Shown: positions 46,678 through 59,483 of the stretch, one piece after another
Position numbering within the stretch: position 1 is the stretch's first letter
Layout of the letters: each line of letters opens with the position of its first letter
Assembly (NCBI GenBank): GCA_030770535.1
Contig: JASVEC010000047.1
Location: 62,001 to 126,000, forward strand
Direction of reading: 5' to 3'
Source: Batkoa obscura
Taxonomy: Eukaryota > Entomophthoromycota > Entomophthoromycetes > Entomophthorales > Batkoaceae
Length of the DNA: 64,000 bases
The notes under the pieces: model-generated
What the model was told of the DNA's origin: nothing
The model's database searches: none
Seen by the model: the letters and a program-made list of their open reading frames with translations, nothing else
Made by a program: the position numbers and the translations under genes

Positions 46678-46778
46678 TATGGGGATGTATCTTTTTGTTT
46701 AAGGATTTCACTAATAGTTTTTCCACTTAGTGTTCAAGAAATGGAAAAAGTATTGAAATAAAAAAAACACCCCCTATA
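46678..46778 (-). mobile_element. TATGGGG MITE
   Basis: From TATGGGGATGTATCTTTTTG to ACACCCCCTATA, in reverse orientation. Confidence 0.83.
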
Positions 46779-46866
46779 TGTAATATTTTTATTGACCAAG
46801 TATAAAAAACTTTATAAAAAAGATATAGTTTTATGAGAATCAATTAATAAAAGTAAAAAATAATTA

Positions 46867-46947
46867 ATTACTCTTATTAGTTTAAACAATTTTATTCAAA
46901 CCCACCTTATATTACTCTTATTAGTTTAAACAATTTTTCAAACCCAC
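46867..46947. repeat. Two tandem direct repeats of about 42 bp
   Basis: The unit ATTACTCTTATTAGTTTAAA...CAAACCCA occurs twice back to back, with a 2-3 bp length difference. It is a local duplication. Confidence 0.75.
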
Positions 46948-47584
46948 TATTTCATTTCTACTTACATATCTTATAAACAAAGGGAAAAAGGGTGACTTAA
47001 AAAAGGAAACTTAATTAATATAATGAGATTAAAGAAATAGGAATTAAGCAATAAATTTAGTTCCTCAAGTGGGTGAATAAAGAGACCAGTTTATAAATGA
47101 AAAAAAGAATGTTAGATCAACCGGAATCTAAAAATAGATTTTAAAGGAGTAAGCAAATAAAACATGAGAGGAAGTGGAGACTTTAAATAGAAGAGGAATG
47201 ATTGGGTAGTTCAGGATCGGTCTATTGGAAAAATAAGTTTAACTTTTAATTGGTCAAACTTGTAAATAGAAAATTATAAAAGCACAGCAAAAATACACAG
47301 TGATCTTTTTTTATAAAATTAAATTTTACAAGTTAGAAACTAAAGTTTAACTAATAGCCTCAAAAGTTCAGCATAGTGTATGAACTTTAGATGAAATTAA
47401 GAACCTTTATATTCAATTAATCTATATACCCATTTGATTTTCGTTTTCGTTTATGTTCAATTAGACTACTCTATTAATTACTTTCCTAATCCCTAATATC
47501 ATTTGATTTTATTTCGTTATTGTGTACTACTACGTTGTTGAACAACTTTCTTTGGTTAAGCCTATTTAATAATATTATTTTACA

Positions 47585-47841
47585 ATGCTAGCTTCTCTAT
47601 CTCCTCCTCATACCACTAATAATAAGGATAATTTGATTCGAAAATTACAATATTATCTTAATTCGTATGCGATCAAAAATGCAATTTGTCCCATCTGTAG
47701 TACAAATTAGAGTCTGTCAGTAATTTAGAAATCACAGATTTTAATCTGTGTATGTTATGTTCCAAAACCTACCCAGTAAATGATGATGTTGATACTATTG
47801 TTCAAATGAGTGATATTGATGAAGATTTAATGATTCAATAA
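47585..47841 (+). CDS. Small zinc-ribbon-like protein with an apparent frame slip
   Basis: From the ATG (MLASLSPPHTTNNKDN) the frame reaches AICPIC at 47687-47698. The second half (LESVSNLEITDFNLCMLCSKTYPVND...) is open in another frame to the stop at 47839. Two CxxC pairs (CPIC and CMLC) with a K-T-Y-P after the second suggest a small zinc ribbon. A 41-nt intron starting GTAGTACAAA and ending CACAG would restore the frame but would remove the second Cys of the first pair, so a one-base slip is more likely. Family not recognised. Confidence 0.4.
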
Positions 47842-49094
47842 ATTATCATTTTATTTAATTTGTTTTTCTGCTTTTTTACTATTTATTATTATTTTTTATT
47901 TAACCTAATTGTGAATTGTCTGCTTAGATTTTTGTTTTATTTTTAGACGCTATTTGCTTTGTTTAGGCAAATATTTTTTATGTTCAGTTTTAAAAAAGCT
48001 GTTAACAAATGGAAATATTGTTTTTGAGTTAAATATTGAAGCCATTTTAAATCAGGTTTTCTTTTTTTAAAGATTCAAGTATACTTAAATCAACAAAATG
48101 ATAATTACCATTATGTTATAATTGGAATATTTAATATTCTACAAATATAAAAATACAAAGACACTTATTTTTATAATACGTGTTTCATCAAATTAATTAA
48201 TCTTCCATTTTTTTGTTATTTTTAGAGCTCATTATTTTTGTAATGATAAAAATAATTGAATACTTTATGGCTATTCCATAACTTTTATAATAAATATATG
48301 TTAGAGGTTAAAAATATATTTCATGAATTTACTTTGTTATTTTTTAACTGATATCTTTATTCTTAAAAGTATTATTAATTCTAAAAGCTACAACTTTATA
48401 ATAAAACATAGCTAATGAATCATGTTCTAATTTTAGTATCATATCTTCAGCTTAAATAAGATTAAATTTAAGAGTATACTTTTAACCAAAGTTAATAATT
48501 ATAAATGATTATTAAGTTGAATTTTATTTGATCCAATTTGTTATATTATCTTAGCTGTTAGGACCTTATACACAACGTCTGGTAGAATTGCATACTTGGA
48601 ATCTTTAGTTTTTTTATAATTCATAATGAAAAAATTATATTCTTATAACCTGTATTTTAAATGTTCTAAATATATCATTTACTAATAAAAATCAAACCAG
48701 AATATTAAAATTGGATAGAGTGTCTATTTTGTTTATAAATTATGACATTCAAATACAGTTCTTTTAAAACTCATATTTATAATCTATTATAACATGTATC
48801 TATATTATATTACTTTTGTTTTAAAAATTCCAGGTAATTAAGTTAAAATGTTTTTAGTGAGTTATTTAAAACTTTATTATTATGCTATAAGCCACCTTAT
48901 ATTACAATTATTATTTATTAGTAATTTTTACTAATAATTGCTTATCTTTCATGAAATTTTGTTAAATTCATACTACGCTCTTTATCCATATATCAGCTAA
49001 TTTGTTTTATTTTAGAACTTCCAAAAATCTTTCAACTCTAGCTTAAGCATTAACATAACCTTCACTCACCGATTATTTAGTTTTTCAATTAACA

Positions 49095-49200
49095 TATGGG
49101 AATACTTTTTTTGACTTCATTGTTTTTTTCCATTTTTTAAGCGCTATTTAAGCGGAAAATTTGTTAACAAAATTCTTAAACACAAAAATAGATCCCTATA
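49095..49200 (+). mobile_element. TATGGGG MITE
   Basis: From TATGGGAATACTTTTTTTG to AAAAATAGATCCCTATA. Confidence 0.87.
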
Positions 49201-49498
49201 TTAACTCTTTTGGTTTAAATACTTCATTTATAGTCTTCTCCTTCTTACTACTCTTCCTTCAGAAACTTCATTTCTATAGATACTATATACATTGAACTTG
49301 AAAGCCCTTGGCGCTAGAAGAAATGTCACCTTATAAAACATGTATCACAAAGTAAATAGTTAAAAATTATTACTAGCTAATCTTAAGGTTTGAGCATCTT
49401 TTGGTCTTTTTTATCTAAAAAACTCAGCCTATCTCATCTATGACTCGCCTTGAACATTGGTTCCTTTCTCTCCATTTCTGAATAGAGTATATCGCTAT

Positions 49499-49598
49499 AT
49501 ATGGATGTATTTTTTTGTTTAAGAATTTTACTAACAGTCTTTCTTCTTAAATAGCGCTTGAAAATGGAAAAAGCGATGAGATCAAAAACATTCTCATC
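49499..49598 (-). mobile_element. TATGGGG MITE
   Basis: From TATGGATGTATTTTTTTG to AAACATTCTCATC, in reverse orientation, with a worn right end. Confidence 0.8.
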
Positions 49599-51454
49599 CC
49601 TTATTTAACGCCAACTTAGACTAGAAAAAATCCAAATTCATAAATACTTCAAAAAGCATCCCTTAAAAATAAGGTACTACTGGTCAAAATTTCTGTCTTA
49701 TGATTTTATTCTTTATGTTGAATATATTTAAATTAAACCTCAAATTAGTCAAGCCACAGATATAGTTTAATATTGACTTTGGAATGACTCTAAACAAAGA
49801 TCTTAGTTTAATATTTTAAACACCTTGGCATCTCAAGGAAAATAAAGTCTACTAAATATTAGAGATATAGGAAAAACCTAGTTTTGAAGCACTCAGTTTC
49901 AATTCATAATATTTTCAATATCGATTTCTGGCATCTAATAATTAAACTCAAATAGGTGGTCGTCCACTCTTTTTTTTCAACTATTGAATTCTTTTATGAT
50001 CCCTTAATTTTTAACCCACCAATAAGAAATGGATAGTCCATTCTTTTGAAGGATCGGAGAAAAAAAAATCTATATATCAACCAAGGAATTTACAGATCTT
50101 TACTCCCTCTCCATTCGACAATTTTATATCAGACTTTTCGAGCAAAGGGTAATATAACCTCTCTATACTAAAGCCCTATTTTCGTATCCATCCATAGATC
50201 AAGTTCTCATTTTTAGAAGAAGTTATCCCTAAGCTCTCTACCTAAGCTCTCTATAATCATATACAGATACTCTCATACAACGTTCGCGCTACTAAATATT
50301 GCTCCTAAGTTTAAAGCGATTTTCGTTATTTTTTCTTATTAAAACCAATTCAAGTTCAGGTTACTATGTAGATTCACTACCTACTCAGCTACGTCGCATC
50401 TCTAAAAATATTTTTTATTTACATGAATTACCTGGTCCTAGCCTTCTTGGCTTACTCAATTCATTAAGTTTATGACGCTTTTTCCCTTCCTCTATAATTT
50501 TGAATCCTATTTAAACTTCTAATTATTTTGACTCGATATTGATCATCTATGAAACTTTCACAATCTTTTATTTTTACCTTCAGTCTTTTTATTCAACTTT
50601 AGTCATATTGTGTTGATAGATCAATAGACAGCCTTTTGAAGATCAAAAGTGGGATTTATTCCTCTTGTATTTCTGAGTTTTTTAAAGGAAGACAACTATT
50701 GTGCTTACTATCTTTTATTAAGAGACTTTATTGTTAATAATTGAGAGATTCAAGTTAAGTGACTTAACTGTCTACTATTTTCATTATTATAATAAACCAA
50801 TTCGGAATGATGCCTTTCAAGAAGGAGACAATCAATGAGTTATCTTGATTAAACAATAATAGTTTACAAGTAATGGATAAAGTGATTATATAAAAATCTA
50901 TAGTTCCATTGTTGTAATAAAATATAAACCTAAAATAGGTCTTTTCAAGACTTTTACTTAGTTAATGATGTATTTCCCAGTGGTATACTGATATTATATA
51001 TCGGTAAATAAATAAAGATAAAAGCTTATTAAATTTAAGTTTAGTTTATACAATAGCATTTATACAGTCATTTAATAAAGCTTTTAAACTATAAAAATAT
51101 AAGATACATAAATAATAAAAATACTAAGATATGAATGTATGATTTGTTTTAAAATGAATATCTCGTTGCTCTTTTTCGAAAAGATTACTTAATTAATATA
51201 AGTTTATAAGCCATGCTATCGCCTTAAACCATACTATTTCAATCATATATTGATGTTTATTGACAATAATATAAAATTATGATATTATTTAGTGTCACTT
51301 AAAAAGCTAAAAAAAATTTTACAACAAACCTACAGCTTCAACTTTGATTTGCCAAAAATGATAAATGCTTTTTAAACCACAACTATTGGCTTAGCCCAAC
51401 TTGGAAAGATTTAGCGCTAGCAAACGGTGAGAACCATTTTTAAGCCAATTTCTT

Positions 51455-54400
51455 ATGGATGAGCCAACCATTTATAGCAATTTGATCAAGTTAAAAGGGC
51501 TAGAGGAGGTGCAATGGTGTTGCTATTCACAGATTATTACAATGGGAGAGTTATATCATAAAGATGCTAGAGATAGTTCAATTTTTGTGACGTATAATGA
51601 GTTATTAAATAAGCAAGTGCCCTGCTTTGTTTCATTAGAAAGCTATAATGGAGATCAAGCTTTACTGATTTTATTTGTATTTTATTTTTCGGAGGGAAGA
51701 AGAGTTAAGATTACTAACGAGGATTTAAAAGGTTTGTTTTAGGTTTATTTCTATTTTTTTGGATTTGTTTTGATGTTCATTTCTATTAGAGGTTAAAAGT
51801 GGAATTATTACCAATGAAATGTTGCAAAAAACATCGGCTGCCGACTTATACCCTGATAAATCTCAACTATTTTCAATAAATATTTCCAACGAAATTCATC
51901 CAAAATTCAATCAAAGTTCAACAATACCGTTAAAGTTAAATGAGTTTAATGAAATGGAGTTGCTTATATTTGCTATTAAAAATTTATTTTCAAAGTAAGG
52001 ATCACTATCTTTTTTAAATCATGATCTAACAATTTAGTGAAATTAAGAAAAAAGGAGCGATTCAGTTAGGAAGATCTTTTATAACGCCGATAAAAAAGTA
52101 GCTCAGATTCAAGGAACAAATGTAACTGAACAGATTAAGTACAAGTGTATTGATATTGATCCTTGGTATATGAATTCTAGTTTTTATTTCAAGCCAATTT
52201 CAAGAGATATTAATATTAAAAATATTTCTTTTTGTAAGTCTATTAATAACGGAGATAAGGTTTTATTAAGTCCACATGGTACAGAAGGTATATTTTTGAC
52301 TTTTTCTAAAATTAAAGAGCAAGAAGAAAACCAGTTATTGAATCTATGGGCTCATAAAACAAGCATCCCAATTGATATACTAGATTCGAACTATTATAAT
52401 GAACATTTAAGTAGCCAAACTGGTGGAGTAAATTTAAATAAGTTTTGTATAATATTAATTTCAAAATTCAACATTCGACTTCATTACCCATGTTCACTTG
52501 TTTTTATTGTTAATGATATAAATAAATTCGAGGAAGATGAAGCATCTAGTCAGCATAGTATTAAGGAATTACTCGATTCTTTGGTATCAAATGCACCCTC
52601 AAACAATTTAAATACAACAACGGAACCAGTGACGCCGCAGAAAATAAAAGGAAATGAGGATAATGTTTCAAAAAAAGAAAGTGTTCTTGAAAGTATGTTT
52701 GATAGAGTTAGCATCACAGATGTAGATAAATGGCTAGACTCACTTTCGCTTACGACCAAAGAAACCCCACCTAATTTACAGAATAAAAATGGATTGATTG
52801 ACACGATCCAATCTACGCATTTCGATACAGTTTCTCCATCAAATCCAGTCCCATCATTAATTTCAGGTAATATTGCTGGTACAGATCCAACACCGCCTAC
52901 AGATTATGAAGTTCCAATAGGACATGATATGTTAAACAATAGCCTCGGTTTTTTACCTGATCCATTAGAAGATTTTTGTATGGATGAGTTTGATAATTTT
53001 GGTAACTTTGAAATTACAGACACAGATTTTAGTTATTTTGATAAGAATGACTCAAAAAATAATTCAGCACACTCAATACATCCTACACTAGAACATGAGA
53101 ACTTGAAAGCTACAATTAACGGAGGAAACATAATGGAAAAAGGAGAATCAAATCAGTATTTGTTTTCAAATGGTAATGAACCACATACAATATTAAATGG
53201 AATTACAAATGATAATTTAAATGGAAAATATTTTAATAATGATAATTTGAACATGAAAAACGAATCAAATACGCCTACCGAATCAACACTTCATGGAAAA
53301 CTAAGAAATCCCAATCTGCATGTAATTCTTACATCCTCAGATCCCTGGCTATCTATAAATTATAAGCCATTAAAAAATTTCATAGTCAATCGAGGATTCC
53401 TTGAAGGCGGAAAATATTCAAAATTTTCAAAAGAATTAACGAAAGCACTGAAAAAAATGCCTAGCAAACCTTTTAAGACATTAAAATATCGACCATACTA
53501 TGTACCAGCTTCTTTGAAAGAGAAGGAAGATACAGATGAAGGTACATTGTTAAAAAGGTCAGGCAAAAAAAAACGTATGGATCATAGTTGGTTGAAACAG
53601 ATGCCAAGTAAAATCAGTCGCTTAAATGGGTATAAAGGGTATCAACTTACAGTCTCTAAAGATATTAAATCAACTGCTTCAGCATCAAATTCAAATTATG
53701 AGTGCTCTTCGGAATCATCTTGTATCCCCGATTCACCTCAGACAGGATTAGAGGGAAAAAGAGCCAATACTAAAGATAAAGTAAAAGAAAACGATTACTT
53801 AAATGAAGTTGTACTTTCGCCTAATTTTTCATTTGTTTGGTTAAGAGTGAATTCATCACACAATTGCAAAATATATCCGCCCAATTTATTAATTAATGAT
53901 AATATTAATGCATCACAAAGTAATACTGAAATCGGAACAAACAATATAAGTATATGGGAAGATGTAGATACATTAAGGATATTTATGGATCAATTAAGGA
54001 CATATTATTATTATCCAGATGATATTCATTCTATAAACTTTCATCAACTTCATGCATCATGTTATAATACTGAACCATCAGAAGTATCATTATGTTGGAA
54101 AGATGTATTAAAATCATTACAATGTTTAACAACAATATTTAAAATTAACCAGCCCTCGCTAATCAATTCTAAACTAAAGAATAAGTTTCACATAAGTGGT
54201 CCATTATCTATTAAGGATTTTCATAAAGCATTGAGTGACAGTTACTTGTATAAGCTTCAAACAAATAGCCAAATACCTCAAACACTTGATCCTAAAATGA
54301 ACCCATTTGCTTATATTTCTGGTCCTAAAATACAGGCTTATAATGTTTATAACACGCCCATTGAATTGGGTATTTCTTCAGCTTCATTTTGGAAAACGTT

Positions 54401-56041
54401 GTCTTTACAACCTATTCATGGCATTAAAGATTTAACTGCTTTAATTGTTTTTCCACAACAATCTTTTACAACCAAACAAACTTCGTCTTTTTTTGATCAA
54501 CTATTCCAAACTTATAAAGTAGTTATTGCATTATATTACTACAATTATTGTTTATTAATTTGCTTTGCTTTAGGAATGTCATTTGGGCAGTATTAATGCT
54601 TTAACAAATGTTGACTCAACTAAAAGCTACTTTCCATTTCCTAACAAAGCAAAAGGTAACTAATATTCACTAAAATAAATAACAAAATTAACTATCTTTA
54701 AGACTTCAAAGAGTTAATAAATTTACTTGCTCAATTTAACTCAAATTTAGGTAAGACACAATATAATTAAATCAAAATATCAACACTAATTTTTACTATA
54801 GCAGAACAAATTTGTAACTTACCGTCAGCAGTAATTCCAAAAAAGATCATACTATTTTATGTTACTCCCCTTAATTTAAGTTCAACAAATGCCTTATGGC
54901 TTGTCTGTAAATCATTTCGCCAGTTTGTTGCAAAAATGGAAGCTACGCTTCCAAAAACATGTCAGGTTCATTTTAAAGTAAGCCATTATTTATTATGCCT
55001 AATGATCATATGTTTATTCTTTATTAGATCATTCCTTCAATCATTTTACAATATTATCATTCAAACCAAATCTCGCTAGATTATTATTTAAAATTGTCCT
55101 TTAATATTTACTCCCAGTTTCATAAAAACGAAAATGAGGTAAGCTATTGTAATACATAACATGCTAATAATAATTAATAAATAAATAGCCTTTAATTAAT
55201 AGTCAATCCTCTACTATTTATTGCCCACCTTATTTTTTAAGTTCTCCACCACCAATACAAATTAATTATAAAATGACGAACGAAGACGTAGCTTTGTTTG
55301 ATAATGAAAATACGCTACATTTAACTTATTCATGGGGGCCGATTATGATTGTGTCATAGCCGTATGGATTGATCGTACTGCACAATATTTAGATCACATT
55401 CTTTTACCAGTTGATAAAAAAGCCTTCAAAGATTATTCTTTTTTAGTGGATCAACTATTTCAAGCCACAAAAAAATTTCAGGCAAAGTATTTCAAGCATA
55501 ATGTACGTTTAGCTATTACCAAATTAGGGGTTATGGAAATAACTGAATTAGAAAGTTGGAAAAAATTAATTAAAAACATACCAGGTTCTTGTATTATGTG
55601 TGCAGGTCAATCTTCTGGATTGCAATTTTTTAGTGATGTGGATATCCATCATGCTTTTGAAAATATTAATATTGAGGCTTCTTCTTTAATTATCACAGAA
55701 ACAAGGGTACCCTTAAGTAAAAATTTATATTCCAGTGCAGTAGGTATCTTGAGTTATGAAGGAATACCGGCGATTAATTTAGAAGTGTTTTTATTATATA
55801 ATACATTTCAAATTGCTTCACCACCATCACCTTTAATCCTAGTTTTCGAACGGTGTTAGCGCAACTGAATGACCTTAGAGTACTTGATAATTCATTAAGA
55901 CCACCATTTAGCGTTGGATTTCATCCCAATCTGGAGTGTTCTAACCCCATTTTATGCGATATTTTGTTGCCTTTACCGTGGAGATGGGTGCTAAGTTCTT
56001 TTCTTCACATTGAATATGTAAAGAAAATGGATTTAGTTTAA
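51455..56041 (+). CDS. MED13: Mediator subunit 13 (Srb9/Med13)
   Basis: Eight exons: 51455-51731, 51790-51994, 52055-54518, 54574-54655, 54703-54750, 54805-54977, 55028-55138 and 55189-56041, for about 1,400 residues. The N-terminal part is conserved, followed by a long acidic/Asn-rich linker. The C-terminal half has YKECHLGSINALT, LDYYLKLSFNIYSQF, a LHLTYSW segment followed by AVWIDRTAQYL, and WKKLIKNIPGSCIM, all in the order expected of MED13. It belongs to the CDK8 kinase module of Mediator. Two single-base frame slips occur in the last exon, near 55334 and near 55830, each needing one extra base. Together they suggest assembly indels or early decay. Introns are typical GTAAG...AG. Confidence 0.78.
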
Positions 56042-56327
56042 GTAAGTACAATTTAAATAACACTAATAAGAACAACTAAAAAGGGAAGTAATTAATTTAA
56101 TAACTAAAAGTGAAATAAGTTATAATTGACAGATGATTGATTAATTAATAACATGAAAATTTAATAATATAGCTTAATACTATTTATACTGTGACATAAA
56201 AATAGAAGTGAGAGAATGTGATGAAAATAAAGAAAATGATAATTTATTAATTTATTTACTTTTTTATTAATACTATATTTAATGTTTAATAAAATTACAT
56301 ATCTATTGTTAATTATACACTTCAACT

Positions 56328-56961
56328 CTATTTTTCTTCTGCTAAACTTCTTTTTTTCCAAAAAGCTTTACCATAATTAATCAATAACTCTTGGTTATTG
56401 CTAATATCACACAAAGTAAACACACCCATTGCTAACTCCATAGTATTCAAATCAAAAAATTCTCGAAACTCACAGTTTGGCTTAGAGGCTATGTTTCGAT
56501 AATCGTTAATATATCTTGCCTCGTTTCCTAAAAAAGGATAAAATCATATTAATACATTATGTTATATTTAAATAAAACCCTTTACCCATTTTATCTGCAT
56601 CCACTGAATACACATTTAAAAATGACAACACATAATCTGATTCTTTATCATATCCCTCTTCACCAGTAACCCAACCAACATATTTAATCAACAACTCATC
56701 TTTAACAAAACTTTTTCCACTAAATAAACCAAAATAAGGATATGCTGGATGCTGTTTATTCGTCAACGCTTTGATCTTTAATTTCTTTTGATTTTTTTTA
56801 CTATCATAACTAAACACAAGCAAATCTCTAAATCGATATTTGCCTTCTTTGAAGCCTTGATAGCATTCTAGACTGAGTGACTGAATGGATTTTTTTACAG
56901 CTGTTGTAGCATATTGAGGTTGATCAATATATTTTAGTTTAGTGTCAGGCCACGCTTTCAT
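56328..56961 (-). CDS. SET-domain protein, small
   Basis: Two exons (56961-56586, 56527-56328), 191 residues. SET motifs are YPYFGLFSGKSFVKDELLIKYVG at the start, YVLSF in the middle, then GNEARYINDYRNI followed by SKPNCEF (the N-x-ARYIND motif of SET active sites) and NQELLINYGKAFWKK (the LINYG C-terminal Tyr). Such proteins methylate lysines on histones or other proteins. No zinc-finger partner is visible. The stop lies 287 bp from that of MED13, so the genes converge. Splicing at GTAAAG is needed to reach the key motif. Confidence 0.75.
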
Positions 56962-57200
56962 GAGTTATAAGTTTATGACTAAGAGGAATGGAATAAAAAG
57001 TTAAACCAATTAAAAATGAGTTCTTGAAGTGAGGTCTTTTTGATAAGGGATAAAAATTTTAATTGATAAGAAAAGTGACTGATTCAACGTCATTAATAAA
57101 TAAAAATTGTATTAAAAAATAAAGAAATATATAAAAAAGAGCTGAATGAAAGGAACATTTTAATTTTGATTTGTACTGAAAATAAAACAATATAACAGTA
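56962..57200. other. Intergenic between SET gene and ARG8
   Basis: A divergent region of about 240 bp with both start codons, AT-rich, and no specific site. Confidence 0.4.
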
Positions 57201-59483
57201 ATGATATCAAAATTATCTAGAGTAAATTTCAACCATAAAAACTTCAACAATTGAATCACTAACTTTCATTTAGTTCCCCAAATTATCTTTAACATTAAAT
57301 GCAAAACGATGCCTATCACATACAACTCCAGTTACCAGCTTATTGTCCATCTATAATCAACCTAAGATTACTTTTATCAAAGGCAAGGGCATGATACTAA
57401 CGGACAATGATGGTAACAATTATTTAGACATGACAGCAGGTATAGCTGTAAACGCTTTAGGTCATAGTGATCCAAAAATAAGCCAAATACTTTATCAACA
57501 AAGCCAAGAATTGATTCATCTATCGAATTTATACCAACATCCTCATTCAATTGAATTAAGTGATAGATTAATTCAATATAGTAATAATGATTTTGATAAA
57601 GTATTTATATGTAACAGTGGCACCGAAGCCACCGAAGCAGCATTAAAATTTAGCCGAAAATACCAATATATCAAATGCGGTAATAAAAGTGAAAAGTTTA
57701 ATTTTATATCATTTAAAAATGCATTTCATGGTAGAAGCATGGGTGCTTTAAGTGTTACTGGGAATCAAAAATATCAGTTGGCTTTTGAACCTTTAGTGCC
57801 TGGTGTGAAACAATTAGAATTAAATTGTTCCCTAGAAATATTAGAAAAGAGTTTGGGTAAAGATAGTAATGTAGGTGGTGTAATTGTTGAACCATTCAAG
57901 GAGAAGGAGGAATTCATATAGCGAGCTACGAATTTTTAAAAAATTTAAGGAAGGTGTGTGATAAAAAAAATGTGTTCTATTAATTTATGATGAAATTCAA
58001 TGTGGTTTAGGTAGAAGTGGTAAATTATGGAGTTATCAACATTATGAAAATGTAAAGCCAGATATTTTAAATTGTGCTAAACCTTTGGGGAATGGAATAC
58101 CTATTGGTGCAACCTTAGTTAATAGTAAAGTTGGAGATTGTATTCATGTAGGTGATCATGGTACCACCTTTGGTGGTAACCCATTGGCATGTGCAGTGGC
58201 TAATTATGTAGTCAGTAGGATCAATGAAAAAGAATTTTTAAATAACGTTGATATGATGGGAGAATATTTAATTAGTGAATTATGTTTATTACAAAATCAA
58301 TATGCATCTATAATCAACCTAAGATTACTTTTTATCAAAGGCAAGGGCATGATACTAACGGACAATGATGGTAACAATTATTTAGACATGACAGCAGGTA
58401 TAGCTGTAAACGCTTTAGGTCATAGTGATCCAAAAATAAGCCAAATACTTTATCAACAAAGCCAAGAATTGATTCATCTATCGAATTTATACCAACATCC
58501 TCATTCAATTGAATTAAGTGATAGATTAATTAATAATGATTTTGATAATATTTATATTTGATAAAGTATTTATATGTAACAGTGGCACCGAAGCCACCGA
58601 AGCAATTAGCAGCCGAAAATACCAATATATCAAATGCGGTAATAAAAGTGAAAAGTTTAATTTTATATCATTTAAAAATGCATTTCATGGTAGAAGCATG
58701 GGTGCTTTAAGTGTTACTGGGAATCAAAAATATCAGTTGGCTTTTGAACCTTTAGTGCCTGGTGTGAAACAATTAGAATTAAATTGTTCCCTAGAAATAT
58801 TAGAAAAGAGTTTGGGTAAAGATAGTAATGTAGGTGGTGTAATTGTTGAACCAATTCAAGGAGAAGGAGGAATTCATATAGCGAGCTACGAATTTTTAAA
58901 AAATTTAAGGAAGGTGTGTGATAAAAATGATGTCTTATTAATTTATGATGAAATTCAATGTGGTTTAGGTAGAAGTGGTAAATTATGGAGTTATCAACAT
59001 TATGAAAATGTAAAGCCAGATATTTTAAATTGTGCTAAACCTTTGGGGAATGGAATACCTATTGGTGCAACCTTAGTTAATAGTAAAGTTGGAGATTGTA
59101 TTCATGTAGGTGATCATGGTACCACCTTTGGTGGTAACCCATTGGCATGTGCAGTGGCTAATTATGTAGTCAGTAGGATCAATGAAAAAGAATTTTTAAA
59201 TAACGTTGATATGATGGGAGAATATTTAATTAGTGAATTATGTTTATTACAAAATCAATATGCGTCTATTATTAAAGAGGTTAGAGGTAAAGGATTAATG
59301 ATTGGGGTGGAGATTCATAAGGGATTTGATGCTAAACAGATAGTACAATTAGGTTTAGACTTAGGGATGTTGATTATTACGTGCGGAGAAAACACGATTA
59401 GAATTGTTCCTCCTTTAATTATTAATCAAGAGTATTCAGACCAATTTTTGAAGATATTTAAACAAATTTTAAATAAACTATAA
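57201..59483 (+). CDS. ARG8: Acetylornithine aminotransferase, mitochondrial, with internal duplication
   Basis: Exon 1 is 57201-57221 (MISKLSR), joined through a TAG acceptor at 57273 to FPKLSLTLNAKRCLSHTT, together a good mitochondrial targeting sequence. The enzyme then shows NSGTEATEAALKFSRKY, NAFHGRSMGALSVTG, DEIQCGLGRSGKLW and a PLP-lysine segment CAKPLGNGIPIGA, typical class-III aminotransferase motifs of arginine biosynthesis. An almost complete unit of about 958 bp occurs twice in tandem (offset about 957). Copy 1 shifts frame at VEPF near 57890, and copy 2 is damaged in its first third, so neither alone is a full gene. It ends at 59483, overlapping the SETD3-like stop. Confidence 0.8.
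57349..59263. repeat. Tandem direct duplication inside ARG8
   Basis: Two copies of a unit of about 958 bp, boundaries at about 57349/58306/59263, where ATCTATAATCAA (or TCTATTATTAAA at the end) recurs. The copies differ chiefly by small indels (GATTACTTTTATC against GATTACTTTTTATC, AACCATTCAAGG against AACCAATTCAAGG, and an altered stretch at about 58540-58610). Substitutions are almost absent, which is unusual for a real paralogue pair and typical of assembly artefacts. Confidence 0.75.

Larger units (their letters stand above)
46134..47584. other. Intergenic with a MITE and a short tandem repeat
   Basis: Contains the MITE at 46678 and a direct repeat at 46867-46947. Nothing coding is recognised. 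Confidence 0.5.
47842..51454. other. Long gene-poor intergenic
   Basis: About 3.6 kb of AT-rich sequence with MITEs at 49095 and 49499. I looked for genes on both strands and found no ORF with recognisable motifs. The region around 49.9-50.7 kb is slightly richer in C and G, but no protein emerges. Confidence 0.5.
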
